A DNA stretch of 46,273 bases from JBOFZL01 sp051655155 (lineage in GTDB: Bacteria > Bacillota > Clostridia > Peptostreptococcales > Filifactoraceae): assembly GCA_051655155.1 (NCBI GenBank), contig JBOFZL010000039.1:1-46273 (forward strand). The letters run 5' to 3'. A program made the translations under genes and the position numbers. Below the pieces are notes generated by a model. That model ran no database searches. It saw only the letters and a program-made list of their open reading frames with translations, and was not told where the DNA came from. Numbering within the stretch: position 1 is the first letter of the stretch; the number at the start of each line of letters is the position of its first letter. Below are positions 7,815-16,514 of the stretch, piece after piece.

Positions 7815-8615
7815 CTACAAAAATTTTTCCTTAACCTTATTCCAAAACTGATAGTTACTGGTTCTAATAAGATTTACATTTTTTTTACTAGTAGTTATAA
7901 CTACGCTCTCTATCTCAACAATATCATGTATTATGCCATCTATAGCAATGGTAATTGAGCTTCCAAATTTATTTTCAGGACTTATCAAAATAGTAGAATC
8001 ACTGGCACATATTATACTTGAAGTAAACGACCTGTAAGCATTAGTATTCAACGGTGCTAGTGGTGTAATCTGAAGAGCTTTTAATGAAGGATCTAAAATA
8101 CTTCCCCCTGCTGAATAATTATATGCAGTTGAACCTGCAGAAGTTGCTATTATCAACCCATCCCCAGAAAAACACTCTATATAGCTTTCATTTATAGACA
8201 AGCTAAGATGAATGGTTCTTATACTATCACTTTTAATTACAAGCTCATTTATAGCCTTAAGGTTAAATTCTTCATCTTTAGTTCTAACTAAAGCTTCTAA
8301 AGGAAATAACTTTTGCATAAAATAGTCTTCATTCATATAATCATCTATAAACGCTTTTACCTGCTCAGGATTAACCTCTTGAAAAAATCCCAGTGTTCCA
8401 GTATTAATACCAACCACTGGAATACTAGGAAATCGAAACTTTTGGAGCGCATTAATAAACGCACCATCTCCTCCAATGGCAACAATAAGTTCTACATCCT
8501 CTCCAAAAACATCTACAACATTAAAACCACTATTCTCAAGTTCTTGTTTCATTATGCTGGCACTAATGCTGGAACGATCTGATGGATTTGTTGTAATAAG
8601 AATTTTTCTTTTCAT
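7815..8615 (-). CDS. nadK: NAD kinase
   Basis: ATP-dependent (or polyphosphate-dependent) phosphorylation of NAD to NADP, 266 aa. The catalytic GGDG motif is at about residues 48-51 (IVAIGGDGAF), followed by GINTGTLGFF, the INELVIK block and GDGLIIATSAGSTAYNYSAG, all diagnostic. I chose the ATG at 8615, preceded by GGTGGGG at 4 nt; an upstream in-frame start at 8645 has no such support and would overlap the likely transcription start. A consensus promoter lies just upstream. Confidence 0.96.
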   Translation of the reverse strand: MKRKILITTNPSDRSSISASIMKQELENSGFNVVDVFGEDVELIVAIGGDGAFINALQKFRFPSIPVVGINTGTLGFFQEVNPEQVKAFIDDYMNEDYFMQKLFPLEALVRTKDEEFNLKAINELVIKSDSIRTIHLSLSINESYIECFSGDGLIIATSAGSTAYNYSAGGSILDPSLKALQITPLAPLNTNAYRSFTSSIICASDSTILISPENKFGSSITIAIDGIIHDIVEIESVVITTSKKNVNLIRTSNYQFWNKVKEKFL

Positions 8616-8647
8616 AGTACCCCACCTAAACATCTTGTAATACATAG

Positions 8648-8676
8648 ATTATACCAATTAAGTATAAAATATACAA
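8648..8676 (-). promoter_or_regulatory. promoter of the nadK-yfcE-DUF896-M16 operon
   Basis: Minus strand TTGTAT (8671-8676), 17-nt spacer, perfect TATAAT (8648-8653). It lies between the upstream terminator and nadK. Confidence 0.75.
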
Positions 8677-8692
8677 CTAATATAGACGTAAC

Positions 8693-8732
8693 TATAAAAA
8701 GTTGTAGGGTAAAATACCTACAACTTTTTATA
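8693..8732 (-). terminator. terminator after the S-box operon
   Basis: A perfect 16-bp inverted repeat (8693-8708 with 8717-8732) separated by 8 nt, with A/T runs on both sides so that it can work in either direction. It follows the stop codon of the small membrane protein gene by 9 nt. Confidence 0.9.
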
Positions 8733-8741
8733 ATGTTTATC

Positions 8742-9089
8742 TTATTTCTTTTTTTTATTTTTATAAAAATTATCATTCCCAAAATCTAAACATTTTTTTA
8801 ATACCTTTTCGGATATAAATGTAATCACTACTCCAAAAGCTAACAGCGAAACCATTATAGCTTCACCATTTCCCTTGAAAGAAATTAATCCCGCCAACAA
8901 AGTTAACGCCCCTAAAATTATACTGCTTAAATTTTTAACTTTCATAAATTTCTCTCTTTGAGTTTTATATATTTTATGGCCTTTAGAACGTATTGGAAAT
9001 ACAACTTGATCAGAATTCCAATTTTTAATTGTATAACCTATTATCAGACCTCCTACTAAAATTATTGTTATTGAGTATTCAACAGACAT
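8742..9089 (-). CDS. small membrane protein, unknown
   Basis: A 115-aa protein with three likely membrane helices: residues 5-22 (ITIILVGGLIIGYTI), about 53-70 (LSSIILGALTLLAGLISF) and about 75-92 (AIMVSLLAFGVVITFIS), then a basic Lys-rich tail. I do not recognise a family. It starts 10 nt after the NhaC-family transporter with a GAGGAGGG site and ends at a strong terminator, so it is the second gene of the SAM-riboswitch transcript and may assist that transporter or act in methionine supply. Confidence 0.8.
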   Translation of the reverse strand: MSVEYSITIILVGGLIIGYTIKNWNSDQVVFPIRSKGHKIYKTQREKFMKVKNLSSIILGALTLLAGLISFKGNGEAIMVSLLAFGVVITFISEKVLKKCLDFGNDNFYKNKKKK

Positions 9090-9099
9090 ATACCCTCCT

Positions 9100-10398
9100 C
9101 TAATTTCTCTTTCTAAAAACTATAAACAATATAGCGCTTATTCCCATAAGTATAGGATAATATAAATTTGGAATAATTGCAAATGGAGTTATCCCTGTAA
9201 GACTTGCCGCAGTTAATAGCTGTGCCCCATATGGTATCAAACCTTGACCCACAGACGCAAATATATCTAATAGAGAAGCTGCTCTCTTAGCTTCCACTTT
9301 AAACTCTGTAGCTATTTCTTTTCCAATAGGACCAGCCATTACAATTGCCACCGTATTATTTGCTATACAGCAATCTACCAATAAAGCTAACCCTGCAATT
9401 CCAAATTCTGCACCTCTTTTGCTCTTTATATTTCCTTTAATTAACCTAAGAATAAACTCTATTCCCCCATTATCTTTAACAATTTGTACCATTCCTGCCA
9501 CAACTATAGAGATTATTGCTATCTCAAACATCCCTGACATACCTTCATTCAATATGGAAAATATATCCATAATTCCAAAACTCCCTTGAATTAAGCCTAC
9601 TAAAATAGAAATTGATATACCTGATAATAGTACAAAAAATACATTAAGACCTGCTAAAGCCCCAAATAAAACAACTAGATATGGAACCACTTGAATAATA
9701 CTATAACTATATACCTCACTAACTTCTATAGGGTTTGTACCTATGTTAATAGCAAAAATTATCCCTGTAACTATTGCTGCTGGCAATACTATAAAAAAGT
9801 TTTCTTTAAACTTATCCTTCATATTACATCCCTGTGTCCTAACTGCTGCTATAGTAGTATCTGATATCATTGAAAGATTATCTCCAAACATAGCCCCACA
9901 AACTACTGCTCCAATGCAAAGTGCTATGGAAAACCCTGTTTTTTCAGATATTCCCGTAGCTATAGGCGCTAATGCTACAATAGTTCCCATTGATGTTCCC
10001 ATAGAGATAGATATGAAACATCCTATAATAAACAACCCTAACACAGCAAAACTTGCAGGTAAAACTGTAAGTCCTAAATTCACAGTACTTTCAACACCAC
10101 CAGAAGCCTTAACAATACCTGAAAACCCTCCTGCCATAATAAATATCAATATCATAATCAATATGTTTTCATCCCCTGCACCCCTTGTAAAAGCCTTAAG
10201 CTTATCTTCAAAGTTTCTTTTAGGATTTTGTAAAAAAGCTATTAAAAGTGCAATCAAAAAACCTACAAGTGCCGGCATTGCATAAAAATCCCCCGTTATA
10301 ACTCCCGAACCTACAAATAAAGTTAAAAATATTAAGATTGGCAATAGAGCCCACCCACTTGACTTTTGTTTTTTTTCTGCATTTTTTAAATTTTCCAT
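9100..10398 (-). CDS. NhaC-family transporter, probable methionine importer (MetT-like)
   Basis: Polytopic membrane protein of 432 aa with about eleven hydrophobic helices, from the NhaC/ArsB-type Na+/H+ antiporter superfamily (blocks such as GTSMGTIVALAPIATGIS, GAMFGDNLSMISDTTIAA and DCCIANNTVAIVMAGP). On sequence alone it would be called a Na+/H+ antiporter. The SAM-I riboswitch directly upstream changes the reading: S-box-controlled NhaC members have been proposed as methionine transporters (MetT). I infer methionine or a precursor as substrate. GGAGATCA precedes the ATG. Confidence 0.85.
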   Translation of the reverse strand: MENLKNAEKKQKSSGWALLPILIFLTLFVGSGVITGDFYAMPALVGFLIALLIAFLQNPKRNFEDKLKAFTRGAGDENILIMILIFIMAGGFSGIVKASGGVESTVNLGLTVLPASFAVLGLFIIGCFISISMGTSMGTIVALAPIATGISEKTGFSIALCIGAVVCGAMFGDNLSMISDTTIAAVRTQGCNMKDKFKENFFIVLPAAIVTGIIFAINIGTNPIEVSEVYSYSIIQVVPYLVVLFGALAGLNVFFVLLSGISISILVGLIQGSFGIMDIFSILNEGMSGMFEIAIISIVVAGMVQIVKDNGGIEFILRLIKGNIKSKRGAEFGIAGLALLVDCCIANNTVAIVMAGPIGKEIATEFKVEAKRAASLLDIFASVGQGLIPYGAQLLTAASLTGITPFAIIPNLYYPILMGISAILFIVFRKRN

Positions 10399-10430
10399 TT
10401 GATTGATCTCCTTTTTTATTTTTTAAATAA

Positions 10431-10457
10431 AAAACCCTCTCTATATAAGAGAAGGTT
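10431..10457 (-). terminator. SAM riboswitch terminator
   Basis: Stem AACCTTCTCT/AGAGAGGGTT (10448-10457 with 10433-10442, one G-T pair) with a 5-nt loop, followed on the minus strand by a run of T. It lies between the S-box aptamer and the transporter start, as expected for transcription attenuation when SAM is bound. Confidence 0.88.
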
Positions 10458-10480
10458 ATTAAAATCAATCACTAACACAT

Positions 10481-10583
10481 CTCTCATCTTTCAAGCCTAA
10501 AGCTTGATGGATTTGGCACCTTTTCACAATGTGATGGTTGCCGATACTTCACAGGGCCATGTCCCTCCATATCTCTTAATAAG
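10481..10583 (-). promoter_or_regulatory. SAM-I riboswitch (S-box) aptamer
   Basis: The minus strand carries the S-box signature in order: CTTATTAAGAGATATGGAGG, then GGACATGGCCCTGTGAAGT, ATCGGCAACCATCACATTG, AAAAGGTGCCAAATCC, and the closing GATGAGAGA. All four conserved blocks (AAGAG, GGAGGGA, GGCAACC, GGTGCCAAATCC) are present. SAM binding would favour the downstream terminator and switch off the transporter operon when methionine/SAM is plentiful. Confidence 0.96.
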
Positions 10584-10608
10584 AAAGTTTTTTATTTAAT
10601 TGTTTCTT

Positions 10609-10637
10609 AATATATCAGCTTTTAAATTAAAAGTCAA
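10609..10637 (-). promoter_or_regulatory. promoter of the S-box transcript
   Basis: Minus strand TTGACT (10632-10637), 17-nt spacer, TATATT (10609-10614), about 25 nt upstream of the aptamer. The remaining 10638-10722 up to hydA is AT-rich and I see nothing else in it. Confidence 0.75.
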
Positions 10638-10722
10638 GCTTTTTATTTTATAAATATATCTTTAAGTCATTATTATAAAATTATATCGCTATACAACAAT
10701 ATATTTTCCCAATCCATAAAAT

Positions 10723-12417
10723 TTATTTTCTATGAATATGCATTATATGTCTATTATCTTTTAGTATCCCTTCATATAATTTATTCATAACATAATTATC
10801 TGATGCTTTTTTTATTTGCTTAGCCTTATCTATATTGTACAGCCCTTGACTCCTCAATTCTCGTGTTTCCTTATCCCTAATTTCTGATACAGGCTGTCCT
10901 CCTCCGCTAATACACCCTCCCTTACAAGTCATAACCTCAACAAAATCATAGTGTCTTAGTCCTGCCTTCATCTCCTTGATTATTCTATCTGCATTTCCTA
11001 AACCATGAATCACACAAACTTTAAGCTCTTTTCCGTCATAATCTACAGTAGCTTCCTTAACATAATCCATGCCTCTTACGCTATTGAATAAATCTGTAAA
11101 CTCATCTTTACTATAACTCTCTTTTAATATTTCTCTTAGAGCAGCTTCCATTACACCCCCAGTATTTCCAAAAATTAAACCTGCTCCTGAGGTTATCCCA
11201 AAAGGCATATCTAAAGACTCATCATCTAAATTTTCAAAACTTATGCCCATCTCCTTAATCATAAGACCCAGTTCCTGAGTTGTAATAACAATATCCACAT
11301 CTCTTATTCCATTTTGTCTAAACTCCGGACGTGCCGCTTCTTCTTTTTTAGCCGTACATGGCATAACTGCAACAAGAACCACTCTCCTATCATCATTTTC
11401 CAAATTATACTTAAGAGATTCTTTATACACCGATCCAAAAATTTGTTGAGGAGACCTTGTTGAAGATAAATTTTTAATTAAATCAGGGTGCTTATTTTCT
11501 ACAAATTTAACCCAAGCTGGACAACATGAGGTGAATAACGGTATCCCTTCGCCTTTTTTAAATTTTTCTAAGAATTCTGCACCTTCTTCGGCAATCGTTA
11601 GATCTGCCGCAAGCCCTGTGTCAAACACTTCATCAAACCCTATTTTTCTTAGAGCAGCCGCAACCTTGCCTATAGTTACTGTTCCTGATGGCATACCAAA
11701 TAATTCTCCTATAGCAACTCTCACAGATGGCGCTATCTGTGCTACAACTTTAACCTTTTCATCAAAAATCAAGTCCCAAACATCTGCTGTTTCATTCTTT
11801 ATAGTTATTGCTCCCGTTGGACAAACCACTCTACATTGTCCACAATTCACGCAATTACTTTCGGACAATTTCTTTTCAAAGGCCGGTGCTACTTGAACCT
11901 CAGAACCTCTATGAACAAAGCCTAATGCTCCTATACCTTGCATCTCTTCACATACGAGAACGCAATCTCCACATTTTATACACTTGTTAGGATTTCTCCT
12001 TATAGATGGACTAGAGTCATCAACAGGAAGTTCCTTAAACTTATTCTCAAATCTTATTTTTTTCAAACCATATCTTAATGCTAAAGCCTGTAATTGACAT
12101 TTTCCTGTAGTTTCGCAAGATGTACAATCTCTATCATGATTTGCAAGTAATAACTCAAGAATAGTTTTTCTATATTTTTGAATTCTTCTAGTGTTTGTAT
12201 ATATTACCATCCCATCTTTTGGCCGTTCTGAACAAGTGGCTACAATATCTCCTCTATCAGTTTCCACTGAACACATTCTACAAGCTCCATATATACTTAA
12301 TTCGGAATGATAACAGAAAGTCGGAAGATCTATTCCTACATTCCTAATAACAGTTAATATATTTTTTTCATCGGTAAAGTTAACCTTTCTTCCGTCAATA
12401 ATCATTACTCCTGCCAT
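10723..12417 (-). CDS. hydA: [FeFe] hydrogenase catalytic subunit HydA
   Basis: H2-forming/oxidising subunit, 564 aa. Visible in order: N-terminal [2Fe-2S] domain (C35, C46, C49, C62), His-ligated [4Fe-4S] site (H94, C98, C101, C107), two ferredoxin clusters (C146-C156 and C189-C199), then the H-cluster motifs L1 TSCCPAW (C298/C299), L2 MPCTAKKEEA (C353) and L3 MTCKGGCISGGGQP (C498/C502). All ligands are intact. It follows hydB with a 1-nt gap. Together with the NuoF- and NuoE-like subunits this is the trimeric HydABC type, which couples NADH and reduced ferredoxin to H2. Maturases HydEFG are not in the window. Confidence 0.97.
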   Translation of the reverse strand: MAGVMIIDGRKVNFTDEKNILTVIRNVGIDLPTFCYHSELSIYGACRMCSVETDRGDIVATCSERPKDGMVIYTNTRRIQKYRKTILELLLANHDRDCTSCETTGKCQLQALALRYGLKKIRFENKFKELPVDDSSPSIRRNPNKCIKCGDCVLVCEEMQGIGALGFVHRGSEVQVAPAFEKKLSESNCVNCGQCRVVCPTGAITIKNETADVWDLIFDEKVKVVAQIAPSVRVAIGELFGMPSGTVTIGKVAAALRKIGFDEVFDTGLAADLTIAEEGAEFLEKFKKGEGIPLFTSCCPAWVKFVENKHPDLIKNLSSTRSPQQIFGSVYKESLKYNLENDDRRVVLVAVMPCTAKKEEAARPEFRQNGIRDVDIVITTQELGLMIKEMGISFENLDDESLDMPFGITSGAGLIFGNTGGVMEAALREILKESYSKDEFTDLFNSVRGMDYVKEATVDYDGKELKVCVIHGLGNADRIIKEMKAGLRHYDFVEVMTCKGGCISGGGQPVSEIRDKETRELRSQGLYNIDKAKQIKKASDNYVMNKLYEGILKDNRHIMHIHRK

Positions 12418-12418
12418 C

Positions 12419-14296
12419 TTAAGCCTCCTTTATTGCTTTAAAATTACAAGCTTCAACACAAGCTCCACATTTTATACACTTTTTAGTGTCTAAATTATGA
12501 ATCTGTTTAACAGTTCCGGATATCGCACCTACAGGACATACTCTTGCACATTTTGTACACCCTTTACATAAATCTTCCTCTATCACAAGTTGCATTAGGC
12601 TTTTACAGGTTTTTGTTGGACATATCTTATCTACAACATGGGCAATATATTCCTCCCTAAACAGCTCTAATGTGCTTAATATAGGGTTTGCTGCTGTTTT
12701 CCCTAAACCGCAAAGTGCAGTATTTTTTACAGTATCTGCTATATCTTCAAGTAGCTCTAAATCTTCCATTTCTCCGTTACCCGCAATAATCCTTTCGAGA
12801 ATTTCTAACATACGTTTTGTACCTTCTCTACAAGGTATACACTTTCCGCAACTTTCGTTCTGAGTAAAATTCATAAAGAATCTTGCAACCTCTACCATAC
12901 AGGTGTCTTCATCCATTACCACCATACCGCCGGAACCAATCATAGCTCCAACCTTACTTAGCGAATCAAAGTCAAGGTTAAGATCTAAGTGATTTTCATT
13001 AAAGCAAAGACACCCTCCTGACGGACCTCCAATTTGAACAGCCTTAAATTGTTTTCCGTCTATAATACCTCCCCCTATATCAAATATTATTTCTCTTAAA
13101 GTAGTCCCCATTGGCACTTCAATAAGTCCTGTATTTACAACATTTCCTGTAAGCGCAAAGGCTTTTGTTCCTGGACTGCCTGATGGACCATTTTCTCGAA
13201 ACTTTTCCACCCCATTTAAAATTATTATAGGTACATTCCCAAAGGTTTCCACATTGTTTAGAACAGTTGGTTTTCCCCAAAGCCCCTGCTCCACAGTTCT
13301 TGGCGGTTTAACTCTTGGCATTCCCCTCTCCCCTTCAATTGAAGCTGTTAGAGCAGATCCCTCACCACACACAAAAGCTCCTGCGCCTTGATTTATCTTA
13401 AGATCAAAGGAAAAGTCTGTACCAAAAATATTATTCCCTAATATTCCTATTTCCATAGCTTCCTCTATGGCTATTTTAAGACGTTTTACTGCCATTGGAT
13501 ATTCTGCTCTCACATATATATAACCATGCTCAGCCCCTGTAGCGTAAGCAGCTATCATCATACCTTCAATCACCTTATGTGGATCACCCTCCATTATGCT
13601 CCTATCCATAAAAGCGCCCGGATCTCCTTCATCTCCATTACATACAACATATTTAGGTTTCGCCTTTTGAGAAAGTACCTGTGACCATTTTTTGCCTGCT
13701 AAAAATCCACCGCCACCACGACCACGAAGTCCTGAATCTGTAATCACTTGACAAACTTCTTCCGGAGTCATAGAACCTATAGCCTTAGCTGCTGCTTTAT
13801 ATCCATTTAGTGCAATATACTCTCTGATACTTTCTGCATCAATATGTCCACAGTGTTCTAATACAAATCTTGTTTGTTTTGCATAGAAAGGAATCTCCTC
13901 TTGAGTTGGATATATTTCTCCATCCTTTCTATACATTAGCCTTTCAACTTTTTCATCAGCTAAAACGGATTTTTCTATTATTTCCTTACAATCTCCTACC
14001 TTCACCTTAAGATATAGATAGTTATTTGGCTCTATCCTTACAAGTGGACCTGCCTCACAAAAACCATGACATCCTGATGGTTTAATGCCTATTCCAGCCT
14101 CTTCCCTTTCCAACTCTACAGATGCTAAAAGCCCTCTCTCTTCTATAAGTTTTTTTAACTCAGCAAAAACCTCTAGGGACCCTCCTGCTATACAACCGGT
14201 TCCTGCACACACGAGAATTTTTTTGTACTGTTTATCCAATCCAGCCTTATATTTACTTGAAAGCGTAATTAAATCATCAATATTTTTGATTAACAT
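12419..14296 (-). CDS. hydB: hydrogenase flavoprotein subunit HydB (NuoF-like)
   Basis: NAD(H)/FMN-binding electron-bifurcation subunit, 625 aa. Order: N-terminal thioredoxin-like [2Fe-2S] domain (CAGTGCIAGG, then GCHGFCEAGPLV), NuoF core with NADH/FMN loops (GLRGRGGGGFLAGKKW, NGDEGDPGAFMDR), SLBB-type region, the [4Fe-4S] motif ESCGKCIPCREGTKRM, and a C-terminal 2x[4Fe-4S] ferredoxin (CKGCTKCARVCP and CIKCGACVEACN). The extra N- and C-terminal domains are those of hydrogenase HydB rather than complex I NuoF. Its start overlaps the hydC stop by 7 nt, indicating coupled synthesis. Confidence 0.96.
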   Translation of the reverse strand: MLIKNIDDLITLSSKYKAGLDKQYKKILVCAGTGCIAGGSLEVFAELKKLIEERGLLASVELEREEAGIGIKPSGCHGFCEAGPLVRIEPNNYLYLKVKVGDCKEIIEKSVLADEKVERLMYRKDGEIYPTQEEIPFYAKQTRFVLEHCGHIDAESIREYIALNGYKAAAKAIGSMTPEEVCQVITDSGLRGRGGGGFLAGKKWSQVLSQKAKPKYVVCNGDEGDPGAFMDRSIMEGDPHKVIEGMMIAAYATGAEHGYIYVRAEYPMAVKRLKIAIEEAMEIGILGNNIFGTDFSFDLKINQGAGAFVCGEGSALTASIEGERGMPRVKPPRTVEQGLWGKPTVLNNVETFGNVPIIILNGVEKFRENGPSGSPGTKAFALTGNVVNTGLIEVPMGTTLREIIFDIGGGIIDGKQFKAVQIGGPSGGCLCFNENHLDLNLDFDSLSKVGAMIGSGGMVVMDEDTCMVEVARFFMNFTQNESCGKCIPCREGTKRMLEILERIIAGNGEMEDLELLEDIADTVKNTALCGLGKTAANPILSTLELFREEYIAHVVDKICPTKTCKSLMQLVIEEDLCKGCTKCARVCPVGAISGTVKQIHNLDTKKCIKCGACVEACNFKAIKEA

Positions 14297-14772
14297 AACC
14301 CTTCCTCCCTTATCTTTCCAACTAGCATTACAACATTTTCAGGCGTCATCTTAGGAAAAACTTTATCATTAATAGTAATTACAGGAGCTAAACCACAAGC
14401 CCCTAAACAAGATACAGTTTCAACGGTAAACTTCATATCTTGAGTTGTATTCTTTCCATTTTCTAATTTAAGTTCCTTTTTTAAAGCATTTAATATAGGT
14501 ATGGATTTGCGAACATGGCAAGCTGTTCCATCGCATATTTTTATTACAAACTCTCCTTTAGGCTCTAAAGAAAAGTTTTCATAAAAAGTTGCAACCCCAT
14601 ATATTTTGGATTCACTCACATCCATTTTTTTTGATATGTACTCTAAAGATTCTTGTGGTAAATATCTATACTCCTTTTGTATAGCTTGCATAACATTGAT
14701 TAATTGGGACTTATCTTCCCCAAACTCCAACAATATTGCATCTACTCTCTCCCTTATATCCTGTAATTTCAT
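14290..14772 (-). CDS. hydC: hydrogenase subunit HydC (NuoE-like [2Fe-2S] protein)
   Basis: NuoE-type thioredoxin-fold subunit, 160 aa, with the four [2Fe-2S] cysteines in CDGTACHVRKS and CLGACGLAP. It is first in the hydC-hydB-hydA operon and passes electrons within the HydABC complex. The ATG at 14772 follows AAGGAG by 7 nt; an upstream TTG extension (14790) overlaps that site and is unlikely. Confidence 0.95.
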   Translation of the reverse strand: MKLQDIRERVDAILLEFGEDKSQLINVMQAIQKEYRYLPQESLEYISKKMDVSESKIYGVATFYENFSLEPKGEFVIKICDGTACHVRKSIPILNALKKELKLENGKNTTQDMKFTVETVSCLGACGLAPVITINDKVFPKMTPENVVMLVGKIREEGLC

Positions 14773-14817
14773 AACTCTTCTCCTTTTCAATAATAATTAC
14801 AACACATCTTAATGTTA

Positions 14818-14846
14818 ATAATATATCATCAAATAATAAAAAACAA
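14818..14846 (-). promoter_or_regulatory. hydCBA promoter
   Basis: Minus strand TTGTTT (14841-14846), 17-nt spacer, TATTAT (14818-14823), about 45 nt upstream of hydC and downstream of the previous terminator. Confidence 0.65.
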
Positions 14847-14905
14847 GACTTTTAGATATATTCTATAAATTAAAACAATATTTTACAGTTTAAAATTAAA
14901 CATAC

Positions 14906-14945
14906 AAAAAATCAGGAGCAAGTCCACAGACTTTCCCCTGATTTT
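14906..14945 (-). terminator. terminator after the ProRS-like gene
   Basis: A long imperfect stem, AAATCAGGGGAAAGTC pairing with the CTTGCTCCTGATTT arm, followed on the minus strand by TTTTTT. It separates the exporter/ProRS-like operon from hydCBA. Confidence 0.85.
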
Positions 14946-15014
14946 TAACAATAAAATATATTTTCAGTACTAAAAATCCTTCGTTAAATTATAACATTTA
15001 AGAATTTTAGCCCT

Positions 15015-16514
15015 CTAAATAATTTCCATAAGAGCATCCAGTTCTAAAGTGACTTTTTCCTTGCCTCTTTGGCAGTATTCTACTTTACCTTCACCTGCTA
15101 ATTTTCCCACTGTTATTTGATACTTTATTCCTATTAATTCTGCATCGGCAAACTTCATTCCTGCTCTCTCGTCCCTATCATCCACTAAAACGCTTAAACC
15201 TTTTTCTCTTAACATTTTTTCTAGCTTAACCCCAAGATTTACCTGTTCTTCGTTCTTAATATTGACTATTGTTATTATAGCATCAAAAACCCCTTGACCA
15301 CCTATATATACTATTCCTTTTTCGTCATGGTTTTGAGCAATTATGGTTTCCATGATTGCCACTTGATCTATTTCTGCCTTTGTAAGTCTTGCTCTTTGCG
15401 ACTTTCCACTTTGGTCTAAATATTCTACATAATGTTTTGAGCTATAGTTTGTCCCCATATCCATAACCCTTGCTAACAATCTACCTTTTACGATCTCTAA
15501 TTTACCTTTACATATAGGACAACTGTCACCATCATAAACCTCTATTAAACAATCCACCAACTCTGCTTTAAAATCCCTATCATAATTTACATTTCCAAAA
15601 TGATAATCAGTTTCGTTAGCTCCTACATAGATATTCTTCCTTTTAGACAATCGTTTATCCATATAAATTTCAATATCTTTCTTAAGTCCTATAGGTCCTG
15701 CAAAACCGCACTCTGCACCTGTTATATCTCTTACTAAATCATCATTTACAAGTCCCAGTTCTTCCTCTTTTACTCCCAAGTGGCGCGCAAGCTTTTTCAT
15801 ACTAAGATCCTTAACTCCAGGTACCATCGCCATAATAACTTTATCATTAACTCCAATCAATAAACTTTTTCCAAAAGCATATCCATCCGTATTATAAAAG
15901 TCCATAAGCTCATCAATAGTTCCCACATTTGGAGTATGTTCTTTAGACACTTCACCCATTAAGCAGTCTGTTCCAATATCTAAGAAACACTCAGCAAATC
16001 CTTGCCTCCTCGTGTAACCACAAGATTTGCAGTGTATAAGTTCCTCGCTTCCTGTCCCCATACCATAAAACTCATTGTCTACAGTAAAGTTATACTCTAT
16101 CGATAGATTCTTCAAAGCATTTCTAATCAATTGCACCTGCTTTTCTTCTTGAACCTTACCTTCTAAGTTGCTAAAGCTATATAACTTAACCTCTTCCCTT
16201 CCTATTCTCATAGTTTTTGGCAGTTGTTTATATGATTTTAGTTCATTTCTTATTAAATCCGTAACTACATCTGTATCAAGGTCATCTTTACCTACATTAA
16301 ATAAACTTATCTCTTGTGGAATTAAATCCCTAAGCGCTAATCTTACTTTTTCATCTATATGATTTAATTGCATTTCTCCTAGTGGTAACCTTACCATTGC
16401 TCCTGAATTAAGCTTTCGCTCCATCCCTGCTCTTATTAAAAGTTGTCTTTCCACCTTATTTTCATCTGATGGAGTTTCTTTTACTGTTGGCAAAAATATA
16501 TTACTTAATTTCAT
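15015..16514 (-). CDS. prolyl-tRNA synthetase-like protein lacking the class II catalytic motifs
   Basis: Homologue of bacterial ProRS, 499 aa instead of about 570. The start at 16514 has GGAGGAGA in front, inside the preceding gene. Recognisable parts: N-terminus (MKLSNIFLPTVKETPSDENK) and TDLIRNELKSYKQLP of the catalytic fold; a complete INS/YbaK-type editing domain (about 195-350) with the Lys of GKSLL (K216) where E. coli ProRS has its editing Lys279, and the GPIGL block; and the anticodon-binding domain (DDRDERAGMKFADAELIGI). Missing: motif 1 proline segment, the R-x-E motif 2 (only RIGREEVKLYSF remains) and motif 3 (GCYGIGVSR is replaced by LTKAEIDQVAIMET). It cannot be a normal synthetase. 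I infer a trans-editing factor or tRNA-Pro-binding regulator. It ends an operon with the ABC exporter. Confidence 0.85.
   Translation of the reverse strand: MKLSNIFLPTVKETPSDENKVERQLLIRAGMERKLNSGAMVRLPLGEMQLNHIDEKVRLALRDLIPQEISLFNVGKDDLDTDVVTDLIRNELKSYKQLPKTMRIGREEVKLYSFSNLEGKVQEEKQVQLIRNALKNLSIEYNFTVDNEFYGMGTGSEELIHCKSCGYTRRQGFAECFLDIGTDCLMGEVSKEHTPNVGTIDELMDFYNTDGYAFGKSLLIGVNDKVIMAMVPGVKDLSMKKLARHLGVKEEELGLVNDDLVRDITGAECGFAGPIGLKKDIEIYMDKRLSKRKNIYVGANETDYHFGNVNYDRDFKAELVDCLIEVYDGDSCPICKGKLEIVKGRLLARVMDMGTNYSSKHYVEYLDQSGKSQRARLTKAEIDQVAIMETIIAQNHDEKGIVYIGGQGVFDAIITIVNIKNEEQVNLGVKLEKMLREKGLSVLVDDRDERAGMKFADAELIGIKYQITVGKLAGEGKVEYCQRGKEKVTLELDALMEII

Noticed and set aside
10220..10468. Minus-strand open frame covering the transporter start and the riboswitch terminator
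   Set aside because: It overlaps the transporter gene in another frame and runs through the S-box expression platform, with no protein similarity.
14773..14790. Upstream extension of hydC
   Set aside because: It would start with TTG inside the ribosome binding site of the internal ATG.
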